Shown: positions 23,198 to 30,525 of the stretch, piece by piece
Layout of the letters: every line of letters starts with the position of its first letter
How positions within the stretch are numbered: position 1 is the first letter of the stretch
From: Candidatus Anaerofilum excrementigallinarum
GTDB lineage: Bacteria > Bacillota > Clostridia > Oscillospirales > Ruminococcaceae
Direction of reading: 5' to 3'
Length of the DNA: 33,200 nt
Assembly: GCA_019115305.1 (NCBI GenBank)
Contig: DXDW01000234.1
Span: 1-33,200, forward strand
Program-made: the position numbers and the translations under genes
Notes under the pieces: model-generated
Told to the model about the DNA's origin: nothing
Seen by the model: the letters and a program-made list of their open reading frames with translations, nothing else
The model's database searches: none

Positions 23198-24043
23198 ATG
23201 GACGCGCTGAAACTGAGCCATGTCTGTAAGGAATACGGGGATTTTTCTCTGAAAAATGTAAGCTTTGCTCTGCCCATGGGCAGCATCATGGGCTTTATCG
23301 GGGAAAACGGGGCGGGCAAGTCCACCACCATCAACGCCATTCTGGGGCTTATCCGACGGGACGGCGGCGAGATCGAGGTGTTGGGCAAGCCGGTGGACCA
23401 AAGACCCGACCCGGAGCTCAAGCAGCAGCTGGGGGTAGTGCTGGACGAAGCGGGCTTTCCCCAGGCCATGACGGCCCGGCAGGTGGGCCGGATGCTGGCA
23501 GGCTGCTACAAAAACTGGGACCAGAAGGGGTTTGAGGGGTATCTGAAGCGGTTTAGCCTGCCCGACAAAAAGCCCATCCGGGAATTTTCCCGGGGTATGA
23601 AGATGAAGCTGGAGCTGGCGGCGGCTTTGAGCCACGGCGCCCGGCTGCTGATTTTGGACGAGGCCACCAGCGGGCTGGACCCGGTGGTGCGGGACGAGAT
23701 CATCGACCTTCTGCTGGAATTTATCCAGGACGAAAACCACGCGGTACTTGTTTCTTCCCACATCACCAGCGATCTGGAAAAGGTGTGCGATTATGTCACC
23801 TTCATCCACCGGGGCGAAATTCTCTACAGCGAGGAAAAGGACGCTCTGCTGGAGCGGATGTGTGTGGTGAAATGCTCCGCCCAGCAGCTGGAGCGGCTGG
23901 ACAGAAAAGCCGTCCACGGAGTGCGCCGGGGGCAGTTTGGGGCCGAGGTGCTGGCCGAGCGGGCGCTGGTGCCGGCAGACCTGGTGGCCGACCCCGCGAC
24001 CCTGGAGGATATCATTGTATTTACCGCCCGGAAGGAGAGATGA
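23198..24043 (+). CDS. ABC transporter ATP-binding protein
   Basis: A 281-residue ATPase subunit of an ABC exporter. Walker A is G35ENGAGKST43, the Q-loop lies near VVLDEAGF, the signature is FSRGMKMKL (130-138; SRGMK instead of LSGGQ, common in this exporter group), Walker B is LLILDEA (150-156) followed by TSGLD, and the switch His is in SSHITSDLEKV. The last ~65 residues are an accessory domain typical of the YtrB/EcsA-like group. The gene is tightly packed between the GntR gene and the permease gene. Together they would export or detoxify a hydrophobic compound or peptide, but the substrate is not evident. Confidence 0.95.
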   Translation: MDALKLSHVCKEYGDFSLKNVSFALPMGSIMGFIGENGAGKSTTINAILGLIRRDGGEIEVLGKPVDQRPDPELKQQLGVVLDEAGFPQAMTARQVGRMLAGCYKNWDQKGFEGYLKRFSLPDKKPIREFSRGMKMKLELAAALSHGARLLILDEATSGLDPVVRDEIIDLLLEFIQDENHAVLVSSHITSDLEKVCDYVTFIHRGEILYSEEKDALLERMCVVKCSAQQLERLDRKAVHGVRRGQFGAEVLAERALVPADLVADPATLEDIIVFTARKER

Positions 24044-24046
24044 GCC

Positions 24047-24703
24047 ATGAAGGCGCTGCTGTATAAGGATTTTTGTGTGCTGAAAAAGGTGCTGCGGCTG
24101 TATCTGCTGTTTTTTGTGCTGTATGGGCTGATGGCGGTTTTCAATGAAGATTCCGGCTTTTTGGCCGGCGTGCTGCTGGTGATGGCCGGGATGCTTCCCC
24201 TCACCGCCCTGGCCAGCGACGAGCAGGGCAACTTCGGCCGGTTCGGCCAGGTGTTGCCGGTGAGCCTGCGGGCCATGGTGGGGGAGAAGTATCTGCTGGG
24301 CCTTATCTCTATGGCGGCGGGAGGCGGGGTTTCCCTGCTTCTGCTAATGGTCATAGAACTGCTCCACGGCGACGGCTTCACCGGGGAAATGTTGGCCGCC
24401 CAGCTGCTCACGGTGGGGGTGCTGGTACTGGCCTGCGGGGTGCTGCTGGCGGTGATGCTGCCCCTGGGCTTCTGGCTGGGGGTGGAAAAGGCCCGCCTTG
24501 CGGTGGTGGGCGGCGCCGTGGTGTTGATTTTGCTGGTGGGCTTCGTGGTGGAACAGGGGTCCCGGTGTTTCCAGCTGGAAAGCGGGTTTGTCCAGCAGCA
24601 TTTTGCCTTGGTGGCCCTCTGCGCCGTGGCTGCAGTGGCGGCGCTGCTGGCAATCTCCTTCGCCGCGGCCTGCCGGCTGTACGGAAAAAGGGAGTTCAGC
24701 TGA
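24047..24703 (+). CDS. ABC-2 type transporter permease
   Basis: A 218-residue membrane protein with six predicted transmembrane segments (starting LRLYLLFFVLYGLMAVF and LAGVLLVMAGMLPLTAL). The N-terminal MKALLYKDFCVLKK and the ASDEQGNFGRFGQVLPVSLRAMVGEKYLLGL loop are typical of the ABC2_membrane_5-like permeases that pair with YtrA-controlled ATPases. It starts 3 bases after the ATPase stop, with GGAGAG as ribosome binding site. Being a half-size permease, it would act as a dimer with two ATPase subunits. No terminator was found before the next promoter at 24708. Confidence 0.9.
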   Translation: MKALLYKDFCVLKKVLRLYLLFFVLYGLMAVFNEDSGFLAGVLLVMAGMLPLTALASDEQGNFGRFGQVLPVSLRAMVGEKYLLGLISMAAGGGVSLLLLMVIELLHGDGFTGEMLAAQLLTVGVLVLACGVLLAVMLPLGFWLGVEKARLAVVGGAVVLILLVGFVVEQGSRCFQLESGFVQQHFALVALCAVAAVAALLAISFAAACRLYGKREFS

Positions 24704-24707
24704 GGGG

Positions 24708-24736
24708 TTGACGGCCCGCCGGGCCGATGCTATAAT
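24708..24736 (+). promoter_or_regulatory. Promoter of the lysO pair
   Basis: TTGACG (24708-24713) and TATAAT (24731-24736), 17-bp spacer, with an extended TGC before the -10. Confidence 0.85.
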
Positions 24737-24757
24737 CATTCAGACACCTGTTAAGTC

Positions 24758-24801
24758 AAAAGGGCCGTGCGCTTTGTGCAAGAAAGCGCGCGGCCTCTTT
24801 T
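24758..24801 (+). promoter_or_regulatory. Attenuator-like hairpin in the lysO leader
   Basis: GGCCGTGCGCTTT (24763-24775) pairs with AAAGCGCGCGGCC (24783-24795; one G-U), flanked by AAAAG before and TCTTTT after. It looks like an intrinsic terminator inside the leader, so conditional termination is possible. The leader is too short for a lysine riboswitch. Confidence 0.6.
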
Positions 24802-24826
24802 GTGAAAACCGAAAGGATGTGGGGAT

Positions 24827-25111
24827 ATGGCGGTTATGGCGGTGATGTGCGTGGGTATCCTGCTGGGGGCCCGGTTTGTGCCCCAAAGCTGGAAGGGCTG
24901 GAACGAAAAGGCCCAGATGATCTGCACGTTGCTCCTGATCTTCTGCATGGGGGTACAGCTGGGACAGCGGGAGGGCCTGGCGGACCAGCTGGCCAGCCTG
25001 GGTCTGGGCAGTCTGGTGCTGGCGGTGCTGCCCATGATCGGCTCGGTGCTGCTGGTGTGGCCTCTTACCCGCTGGCTGTTGGGCGCCACCAAAAATAGGA
25101 GGAAACGCTGA
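24827..25111 (+). CDS. lysO: LysO N-terminal half-protein (DUF340-type)
   Basis: A 94-residue membrane protein with three hydrophobic segments. VMCVGILLGARFVPQ, then LLLIFCMGVQLGQREGL, then LVLAVLPMIGSVLLVWPL, match the N-terminal part of the lysine exporter LysO (E. coli YbjE). In E. coli this part and the C-terminal part form one polypeptide; in many Clostridia, as here, they are two genes. The ATG follows AAAGGA. The TGA overlaps the next ATG by one base (TGATG), so equal synthesis of both halves is likely. Confidence 0.82.
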   Translation: MAVMAVMCVGILLGARFVPQSWKGWNEKAQMICTLLLIFCMGVQLGQREGLADQLASLGLGSLVLAVLPMIGSVLLVWPLTRWLLGATKNRRKR

Positions 25112-25713
25112 TGGCTCTGCTTGCACTGTTTTGTCTGGTTGCGGGGGTGCTGTGGGGGGTCTTTGGCCCCGACCTGGCCCCGGTGGAGCTGCTGGTGAAC
25201 AACGCCGATCTGGTGCTCAATCTGCTCATGCTGCTGGTAGGCGTCAGCGTGGGCATGCACCGGGGGCTGCTGGACCGGCTGCGGCAATACCACATTAAAG
25301 TGCTCATCATCCCCTTCGGGGTGGTGGCGGGCTCCATTCTGGGAGGCTTTGCCGCCGGGCTGCTGCTGGGCCTGCCCATATGGAAGGGGGCCGCGGTGGC
25401 CAGCGGTCTGGGCTGGTACAGCCTGGGCGGGGTAATGCTCACCGAGCTGGCCGGGCCCACTTTGGGCGGTATGGCCTTTTTGAGCAACCTCATGCGGGAA
25501 CTGCTCTCCTTTTTCAGCATCCCCTGGATCTCCCGCCATCTGAACTATCCCGCCTGCATCGCCCCCGCCGGGGCCACCAGCGAGGACACCACCCTCTCCA
25601 TGATGGTGCGGTATACCGACGAGGAAACGGTGGTGCTGTCGGTGTTCAACGGGGCCCTCTGTTCGGCGCTGGTGCCGGTGCTGATCCGCCTGTGCTGGGC
25701 GGTGGCAGGCTGA
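25111..25713 (+). CDS. lysO: Lysine exporter LysO family protein (C-terminal half)
   Basis: A 200-residue membrane protein with about five or six hydrophobic segments. It carries LysO landmarks: LVLNLLMLLVGVSVGMHRG, HIKVLIIPFGVVAGSILGG, ASGLGWYSLGGVMLTELAGPTLGGMAFLSNLMRE and APAGATSEDTTLSMM. In the E. coli homologue the conserved acidic residues are needed for lysine export. AGGAGG lies about 9 bases before the overlapping ATG. With the preceding half-protein it should form one exporter for lysine or its toxic analogues. Its last 68 bp overlap the 3' end of the convergent EamA gene, with no terminator between them. Confidence 0.9.
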   Translation: MALLALFCLVAGVLWGVFGPDLAPVELLVNNADLVLNLLMLLVGVSVGMHRGLLDRLRQYHIKVLIIPFGVVAGSILGGFAAGLLLGLPIWKGAAVASGLGWYSLGGVMLTELAGPTLGGMAFLSNLMRELLSFFSIPWISRHLNYPACIAPAGATSEDTTLSMMVRYTDEETVVLSVFNGALCSALVPVLIRLCWAVAG

Positions 25714-26527
25714 CGGCTTTCTGCCGCAGAATCCCCGCCAATACCAAGGCCGTTCCCAGCCAGAAACCGCCGGGCAGCTGCTGCCCGGCCGCAAGCCCCC
25801 ATAGGGGGGCCAATACCGGCTCCAAGGTGCACACCAGGCTGGCGGTGAGGGGCGGGGTGATGGCCAGCCCCTTTGCCATGCAGCGGTAGCACAGCCCCAG
25901 CTGGACCAGACCCAGCACCAGGCCGGCGGCCCAACTCCGGGCCGGCCAGGTCAGGGGCTGGCTGGCCGCCAGAAAGGGAAGGTCGGCCAATCCCGCCAGC
26001 AGCTGCCCCCAGAAAAAGGCGCTGGCCGGGTCGGCTTTTGGGCCCTGTCCCGCCAGGAATACCCCGGCGTAGCAGGCGCCGCTGGCAAGACCTGCCGCCA
26101 GCCCCTGCCAGGGGCCGGGCCGGCAGCCGGCCACCACCGCCACTCCGCCGATCACCAGAACCGCCGCCTGCAGCTGGCCGCTGCGGGGCGGCTTTTTTTG
26201 TGCCGCGCACTGGACCAGCAGTACAAACAGGGGGCTGGTGTTTAGCAGCAAGGTGGCGGTGCCGGCTCCCGCCAGGGGGGCCGCCAGAGCAAAGAGCTGG
26301 GTGGTGAGGGCCAGACAGAGCCCGCCCCAGGCGGTGGAGAAGCACAGCCGGGGCAGACGGCGGTCCGCGGCGAAAAACACCGCCGACACCCCCGCCGCCG
26401 TCAGGCAGCGCACAGCGTTTACCGCCAGGGGATGCACCGGCGCGGCCAGGGCAAAGCCTGCCCCCCCCAGGCTGGACAAAAGGGCGGCCAGGGCCAGCAA
26501 AGCCGGGCCGGCAAAAGCGGGGAACAT
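25646..26527 (-). CDS. EamA/DMT superfamily transporter
   Basis: A 293-residue protein of the drug/metabolite transporter superfamily, with ten predicted transmembrane segments in two repeated EamA units (residues about 5-130 and 140-275). Typical segments are ALAAPVHPLAVNAVRCLTAAG, GAGTATLLLNTSPLFVLLVQ, and in the second repeat ITPPLTASLVCTLEPVLAPLWGLAAGQQLPGGFWLGTALVLAGI. The family exports metabolites or amino acids; the substrate is unknown. AAAGGAGG lies 6 bases before ATG 26527. The C-terminal ~22 residues are a Pro/Ala/Ser-rich tail encoded within the lysO C-terminal coding region on the other strand. No terminator was found after it. Confidence 0.92.
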   Translation of the reverse strand: MFPAFAGPALLALAALLSSLGGAGFALAAPVHPLAVNAVRCLTAAGVSAVFFAADRRLPRLCFSTAWGGLCLALTTQLFALAAPLAGAGTATLLLNTSPLFVLLVQCAAQKKPPRSGQLQAAVLVIGGVAVVAGCRPGPWQGLAAGLASGACYAGVFLAGQGPKADPASAFFWGQLLAGLADLPFLAASQPLTWPARSWAAGLVLGLVQLGLCYRCMAKGLAITPPLTASLVCTLEPVLAPLWGLAAGQQLPGGFWLGTALVLAGILRQKAVSLPPPSTGGSAPAPAPNRGPR

Positions 26528-26555
26528 GGCGGGCCTCCTTTCAGCAGATGCAGCC

Positions 26556-26585
26556 TTGAATTGCAGGGCGGCAATGTGCTATCAT
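26556..26585 (+). promoter_or_regulatory. Promoter of the DUF1015-nitroreductase operon
   Basis: TTGAAT (26556-26561) and TATCAT (26580-26585) with an 18-bp spacer and extended TGC. A perfect 10-bp palindrome GATATATATC follows at 26589-26598. A minus-strand TATGAT overlaps at 26586-26581 and may serve the divergent EamA gene. Confidence 0.55.
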
Positions 26586-26696
26586 ACAGATATATATCGG
26601 TCTATCCGCAAAAATTGTATGAGTCCTGGCCGGCGAGTATACCCCGCAGCCAGCAGAATACCGGCCGGCGGCCGGAGACGAGGAGTGAGGAAAAGG

Positions 26697-27989
26697 ATGC
26701 ACAGCTGTTTTGTGCCCGCAACGATTTTACTGCCCCGGGAGGACATCCCGGTAAGCCAATGGGGTTGCCTTGCCTGCGACCAGTTCACCAGTCAGCCGGA
26801 ATACTGGGCCGACGCCGAGGCTCTGGCCGCGGAAAAGCCCAGTGCCCTGCACATGGTGCTGCCCGAGGTATACCTGGACCAGCCCGATCTGCAGCAGCGC
26901 ATCCAGACCATCCACGCCACCATGGAGGAGTACCGGACTTCGGTGCTCACCCGGCAGGTGAAGGGATTTGTCTATGTGGAGCGCACACTGGAGGGCGGCA
27001 GCGTCCGCCAGGGCCTGGTGGGCGCCGTGGATCTGGAGGATTACGACTACACCCCCGGCGCCAAGCCCCTGGTGCGGCCCACCGAAAACACCGTGGTGGA
27101 GCGGATTCCGCCCCGGATGGCGGTGCGCCAGGACGCCAGCCTGGAAAGCCCCCACATTTTGATGCTGGTGGACGACCGCAAAAACACTCTGGTGGAGCAG
27201 GCGGCCGCCGCCAAGGACAGCCTGCCCTTGCTGTACCAGGGCCAGCTGCCTTTGGGCAGCGGCATGATCCGGGGCTGGGCCGTAGAGGACCCCGCTCTGG
27301 TGGAAAAACTCATCGCCGCCATGGCCGACCTGGGCAGCCAGGCCAGCTTTGACCAGCGCTACCCCGATTTTGCCGGCCAGCCCCCCATGGCTATGGTGGT
27401 GGGAGACGGCAACCACAGCCTGGCCACCGCCAAGGCCTGCTGGGAGAAGATCAAGGCCCAGCTGCCCGCCGATCAATGGGAAAACCACCCCGCCCGGTAC
27501 TGTCTGGCCGAGGTGTGCAACGTCCACAGCCCGGCCATCGTCTTTGAGCCGGTGCACCGGGTGGTGTTCGGCACCGCCGGCCCCGAGATGCTGCTGGGCG
27601 CGGCGGAATACTGCGACCAGGAAGGCATCGTCATGGACAAAAACCGTCCCCAGTATTCCATCCGCATCATCACCCATTCCAAGCGTCTGGTCATGGGTCT
27701 GCGCCGCTGCAAGGAGCCTCTGGCTGTGGCCGTGGTGCAGAAGTTCCTGGACCGGTTCATCGCGGGACACCAGGAGTGCACTGTGGACTACATCCACGGC
27801 GAGGACGAGGTGGCCCGTCTGGTGCAGCAGCACGGCCGGGGCACCATCGGCCTCCTGCTGCCGGAATTCCCCAAGGAACAGCTGTTCTGCGGCGTGGTGG
27901 AGGGCGGCGTCCTTCCCCGCAAGACCTTCAGCATGGGCAAGGCCCGGGAAAAGCGGTGCTATCTGGAATGCCGCAGCCTGCTGCCCTGA
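26697..27989 (+). CDS. DUF1015 domain-containing protein
   Basis: A 430-residue cytoplasmic protein of the DUF1015 family (unknown function, wide in bacteria). Conserved pieces are LACDQFTSQPEYW and VLPEVYL near the start, FVYVERTLEGGSVRQGLVGAVDLEDYDY, VRPTENTVVERIPPR, HILMLVDD, the hallmark VGDGNHSLATAKACWE at about residue 235, and EVCNVHSPAIVFEPVHRVV. The DGNHxLATA motif resembles a nucleotide- or metal-binding element, but no activity is established. I chose ATG 26697 from the AGGAGTGAGG sequence upstream; the frame opens far earlier but that part runs through the divergent EamA gene and the promoter. The nitroreductase follows after 25 bp. Confidence 0.93.
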   Translation: MHSCFVPATILLPREDIPVSQWGCLACDQFTSQPEYWADAEALAAEKPSALHMVLPEVYLDQPDLQQRIQTIHATMEEYRTSVLTRQVKGFVYVERTLEGGSVRQGLVGAVDLEDYDYTPGAKPLVRPTENTVVERIPPRMAVRQDASLESPHILMLVDDRKNTLVEQAAAAKDSLPLLYQGQLPLGSGMIRGWAVEDPALVEKLIAAMADLGSQASFDQRYPDFAGQPPMAMVVGDGNHSLATAKACWEKIKAQLPADQWENHPARYCLAEVCNVHSPAIVFEPVHRVVFGTAGPEMLLGAAEYCDQEGIVMDKNRPQYSIRIITHSKRLVMGLRRCKEPLAVAVVQKFLDRFIAGHQECTVDYIHGEDEVARLVQQHGRGTIGLLLPEFPKEQLFCGVVEGGVLPRKTFSMGKAREKRCYLECRSLLP

Positions 27990-28014
27990 TCTTTGACAAA
28001 AAGGAGCGTTGGAT

Positions 28015-28533
28015 ATGAATCCCGTACTGCAAGCCATTGAAAGCCGCCGCAGCGTCCGGCGGTTCAAGCCCGATATGGTTCCCGCCGAGCTGCTGGACCA
28101 GGTGCTCCAGGCCGGCACCTATGCCGCCACCGGTATGGGGCGGCAGTCGCCCATTATTCTGGCCGTCACCGATCCCAAGGTCCGGGACCAGCTTTCCCGG
28201 ATGTGCGCCGCCATCATGGGCAGCGATAAGGACCCCTTCTACGGCGCGCCGGTGGTACTGGTGGTGCTGGCGGACAAAAGCCGCCCCACCTGTGTCTACG
28301 ACGGCAGCCTGGTGATGGGCAATCTGATGCTGGCCGCCCATTCTCTGGGTCTGGGCAGCTGCTGGATTCACCGGGCCAAGGAGGAGTTTGAAAGCCCCGA
28401 GGGCAAAGCCCTGCTGACCAGCCTGGGCATCCAGGGGGAGTACGAGGGCATCGGCCACTGCATCCTGGGCTATCCCGAGGGGGAGCTTCCCCAGCCCGCC
28501 CCCCGCAAGGAAAACTGGATCTATCGCATCTAA
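28015..28533 (+). CDS. Nitroreductase family FMN-dependent oxidoreductase
   Basis: A 172-residue flavoprotein-like enzyme that would use NAD(P)H to reduce nitro compounds, quinones or related substrates. AIESRRSVRRFKPDMVP gives the FMN phosphate-binding Arg/Ser cluster, followed by LQAGTYAATGMGRQSP and, near the C-terminal half, LMLAAHSLGLGSCWIHRAKEEF and GHCILGYPEGE, all family hallmarks. It is a short member, as are many clostridial ones. The start is ATG 28015, with AAGGAG 8 bases upstream; the in-frame TTG two codons earlier is less likely. It is the second gene after DUF1015. Confidence 0.95.
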   Translation: MNPVLQAIESRRSVRRFKPDMVPAELLDQVLQAGTYAATGMGRQSPIILAVTDPKVRDQLSRMCAAIMGSDKDPFYGAPVVLVVLADKSRPTCVYDGSLVMGNLMLAAHSLGLGSCWIHRAKEEFESPEGKALLTSLGIQGEYEGIGHCILGYPEGELPQPAPRKENWIYRI

Positions 28534-28540
28534 TAACAGA

Positions 28541-28549
28541 TGGTATAAT
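28541..28549 (+). promoter_or_regulatory. Promoter-like extended -10 just before a terminator
   Basis: TGGTATAAT is a perfect extended -10 located 8 bp after the nitroreductase stop and about 25 bp before a strong terminator. Any transcript would be about 50 nt. There is no -35 match, so it may be chance. Confidence 0.3.
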
Positions 28550-28571
28550 TTAAATCGGAATATACAAAAAG

Positions 28572-28608
28572 AAAACCCGGAGAGGAATTGTTCCTTTCCG
28601 GGTTTTTT
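28572..28608 (+). terminator. Terminator after the nitroreductase gene
   Basis: AAAACCCGGA and TCCGGGTTTT form the outer stem, AGGAA/TTCCT the inner, followed by TTTTTT. Confidence 0.92.
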
Positions 28609-28653
28609 GCGGCTTTTGCGGGCTGTTTGGCAGAAAAACGGAGGGCTGGATGC

Positions 28654-28690
28654 AAAAAATCCCGGCGCAGCCCTTGGGGCTGCGCCGGGA
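28654..28690 (-). terminator. Terminator of the DEAD-box helicase gene
   Basis: TCCCGGCGCAGCCC (28660-28673) pairs with GGGCTGCGCCGGGA (28677-28690). The A-run at 28654-28659 gives a U-run on the minus strand. Confidence 0.92.
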
Positions 28691-28711
28691 CAGAAGAGCA
28701 GTGCGGGCCAA

Positions 28712-30247
28712 TCAGACGCCGCCGTGCTCCTTCATGTATTCCTCAAAATTGGCGTACTTGGTAGCCGGGGGACGGCGGGAGATCAGCAGCAGGCCGGCAT
28801 CCTCCTCCTCGTCGGCGGGGCGGCTGGCCTGGGGAGCGGGCCGGGGCTTGCGGGCCGGCTGGGCCTGCTTTTCGGGCCGGGGCTGGCGCTGTTCCCGGCT
28901 GGCGGGGGCGGATTTTTTGCCCTCGGGGCGGGAGGCCTTGGCCCGGTTCTGAGCGGGCTGGGCGTTCTGGGCGGGAGCTCCGGCGGGGGCGCCGGGCTTT
29001 TTGGAGCGCTTTCTGCGCCGTTTGGCGGCGCCGGTGGATTGTTCTTCCATATGCAATTCCTCTTTTTCTCTTTCTTTTTCTTTGGCGGCCGGAGCAGCGG
29101 GCTGCTGCGGCTGGAGGGAAACCGGCTGCATGGGAAAAGGATGGTCGGCGCGCACAGGGATGTTTTTGCGGATGAGCTTCTGGATGTCCTTGAGGTAGTC
29201 CATCTCGTCGGCGCAGCAGAAGCTGACAGCCTGGCCCTCCTGGCCGGCCCGGCCGGTGCGGCCGATGCGGTGGACGTAGGTTTCGGGCTCGTTGGGCAGA
29301 TCAAAGTTCACCACCAGGGCCAGCTCGTTGATGTCGATGCCCCGGGCGGCGATGTCGGTGGCCACCAATACCCCGATCTTTCCGCTTTTGAAGTTGGCCA
29401 GGGCCGTCTGGCGGGCCCCCTGGCTCTTGTCGCCGTGGATGGCGGCGGCGGAAAAGCCGTCCCGGCAGAGGTTTTTCGCCACCCGGTCGGCCCCGTGTTT
29501 GGTGCGGGTGAATACCAGAGTGCTGTAGGGCCGCAGGGTCTCCAGCAGCCAGGCCAGCAGCTGCCGCTTGTTGGATTTGTCCACAAAGCAGACCTGCTGG
29601 CGGATGGCCTCCACCGTGGTGGAAGGGGGCGCGACCTTGACGAATACCGGCTGGTGCAGCATGCCGGCGGCCAGCTCCTCGATGGCCGGGGGCATGGTGG
29701 CGCTGAACAGCAAAGTCTGCCGCTTGGCGGGCAGCTTGGCCAACACCTTTTTCACGTCATGGATAAAGCCCATGTCCAGCATCCGGTCGGCCTCGTCCAG
29801 CACAAAGGCCTCCACGGTGTCCAGCCGCAGCAGGCCCTGGCCCATGAGGTCGTTGAGCCGCCCGGGGGTGGCCACCAGGATGTCGGGCCCTTTCTGCAGC
29901 GCCTGCACCTGGGGCGTCTGACCCACGCCGCCGAAGATGACGCAGCAGGACAGAGGCAGGTGGCGGGCGTAGGCGGTGATGCTCTCCCCGATCTGGATGG
30001 CCAGTTCCCGGGTGGGGGTGAGGATGAGCACCCGCAGGGGCTTTTTGGGCTGGCCGGACAGTCGCTGCAAAAGGGGAAGGGAGAAAGCGGCTGTCTTGCC
30101 GGTGCCGGTCTGGGCACAGCCCAGCAGATCCCGCCCGGCCAGAACCGGAGGAATCGCCTGCTGCTGGATGGGGGAAGGGGTGGTGTATCCCTGTTCCGAA
30201 ACCGCCTTTACCAGGGGCTGTGCGAGGCCAAGCTGAGAAAAATCCAT
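28712..30247 (-). CDS. DEAD-box ATP-dependent RNA helicase
   Basis: A 511-residue RNA helicase that unwinds RNA in ribosome assembly, mRNA decay or cold adaptation. Motifs run in order: Q-motif (Phe3 to SPIQQQAIP), Walker A AQTGTGKT (45-52), PTREL (78-82), TPGR (127-130), DEAD (151-154), SAT (182-184), then [25 protein letters not shown] and HRIGRTGR. Residues about 380-495 are a low-complexity Lys/Arg/Pro/Ala/Gln tail, probably an RNA-binding extension, as in RhlE/CsdA-like helicases. ATG 30247 fits the family start (MDFSQLGL), although the ribosome binding site is weak (GGATG). The leader of about 140 nt is long and structured. The gene is divergent from the YitT gene. Confidence 0.95.
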   Translation of the reverse strand: MDFSQLGLAQPLVKAVSEQGYTTPSPIQQQAIPPVLAGRDLLGCAQTGTGKTAAFSLPLLQRLSGQPKKPLRVLILTPTRELAIQIGESITAYARHLPLSCCVIFGGVGQTPQVQALQKGPDILVATPGRLNDLMGQGLLRLDTVEAFVLDEADRMLDMGFIHDVKKVLAKLPAKRQTLLFSATMPPAIEELAAGMLHQPVFVKVAPPSTTVEAIRQQVCFVDKSNKRQLLAWLLETLRPYSTLVFTRTKHGADRVAKNLCRDGFSAAAIHGDKSQGARQTALANFKSGKIGVLVATDIAARGIDINELALVVNFDLPNEPETYVHRIGRTGRAGQEGQAVSFCCADEMDYLKDIQKLIRKNIPVRADHPFPMQPVSLQPQQPAAPAAKEKEREKEELHMEEQSTGAAKRRRKRSKKPGAPAGAPAQNAQPAQNRAKASRPEGKKSAPASREQRQPRPEKQAQPARKPRPAPQASRPADEEEDAGLLLISRRPPATKYANFEEYMKEHGGV

Positions 30248-30326
30248 AACAACATCCAATCTGTTTGCAAAAATGCGCGCAAAATCGCTTTTCACGCTTG
30301 TATGGGAAAAGCCGGTGTGATAGAAT

Positions 30327-30395
30327 CTGAATGTGCGTGTTGGCGGCGAAAAAGGCGCCTTTGAGGGCCGGCTGCACCGCCGCGCACACATTCAG
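30327..30395 (-). promoter_or_regulatory. Structured leader of the DEAD-box helicase mRNA
   Basis: CTGAATGTG at one end faces CACATTCAG at the other. Inner GCGGCG/CGCCGC pairing and the self-complementary AAAGGCGCCTTT lie near the loop. The outer pairs touch the -10, so only part of the stem would be in the RNA. Long structured leaders are known on cold-shock helicase genes; regulation here is inferred. Confidence 0.55.
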
Positions 30396-30402
30396 TATAC
30401 CA
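30394..30402 (-). promoter_or_regulatory. Extended -10 promoter of the DEAD-box helicase gene
   Basis: TGGTATACT on the minus strand; no convincing -35. The predicted start near 30387 gives a leader of about 140 nt. Confidence 0.6.
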
Positions 30403-30525
30403 TAAATCCGGCTGGCAGGCGATAGAAAAGTGTAAATTTGCGGGTATTTCTCTTTTTCGCCCCGGAAAAGGGGAGAGAAAGCCCCGCCGGGCCGGACACA
30501 GCGAAGGAGCGCAAAGGAGCCCTTT

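Noticed and set aside
24737..24826. Lysine riboswitch upstream of lysO
   Set aside because: The leader is about 80 nt, less than half the length of the known lysine riboswitch, and none of its conserved junction sequence is visible.
28607..30364. Plus-strand open frame of 585 codons opposite the DEAD-box gene
   Set aside because: The DEAD-box motifs on the minus strand are unambiguous; the opposite frame is Gly/Leu-rich with no family features and starts inside a terminator.
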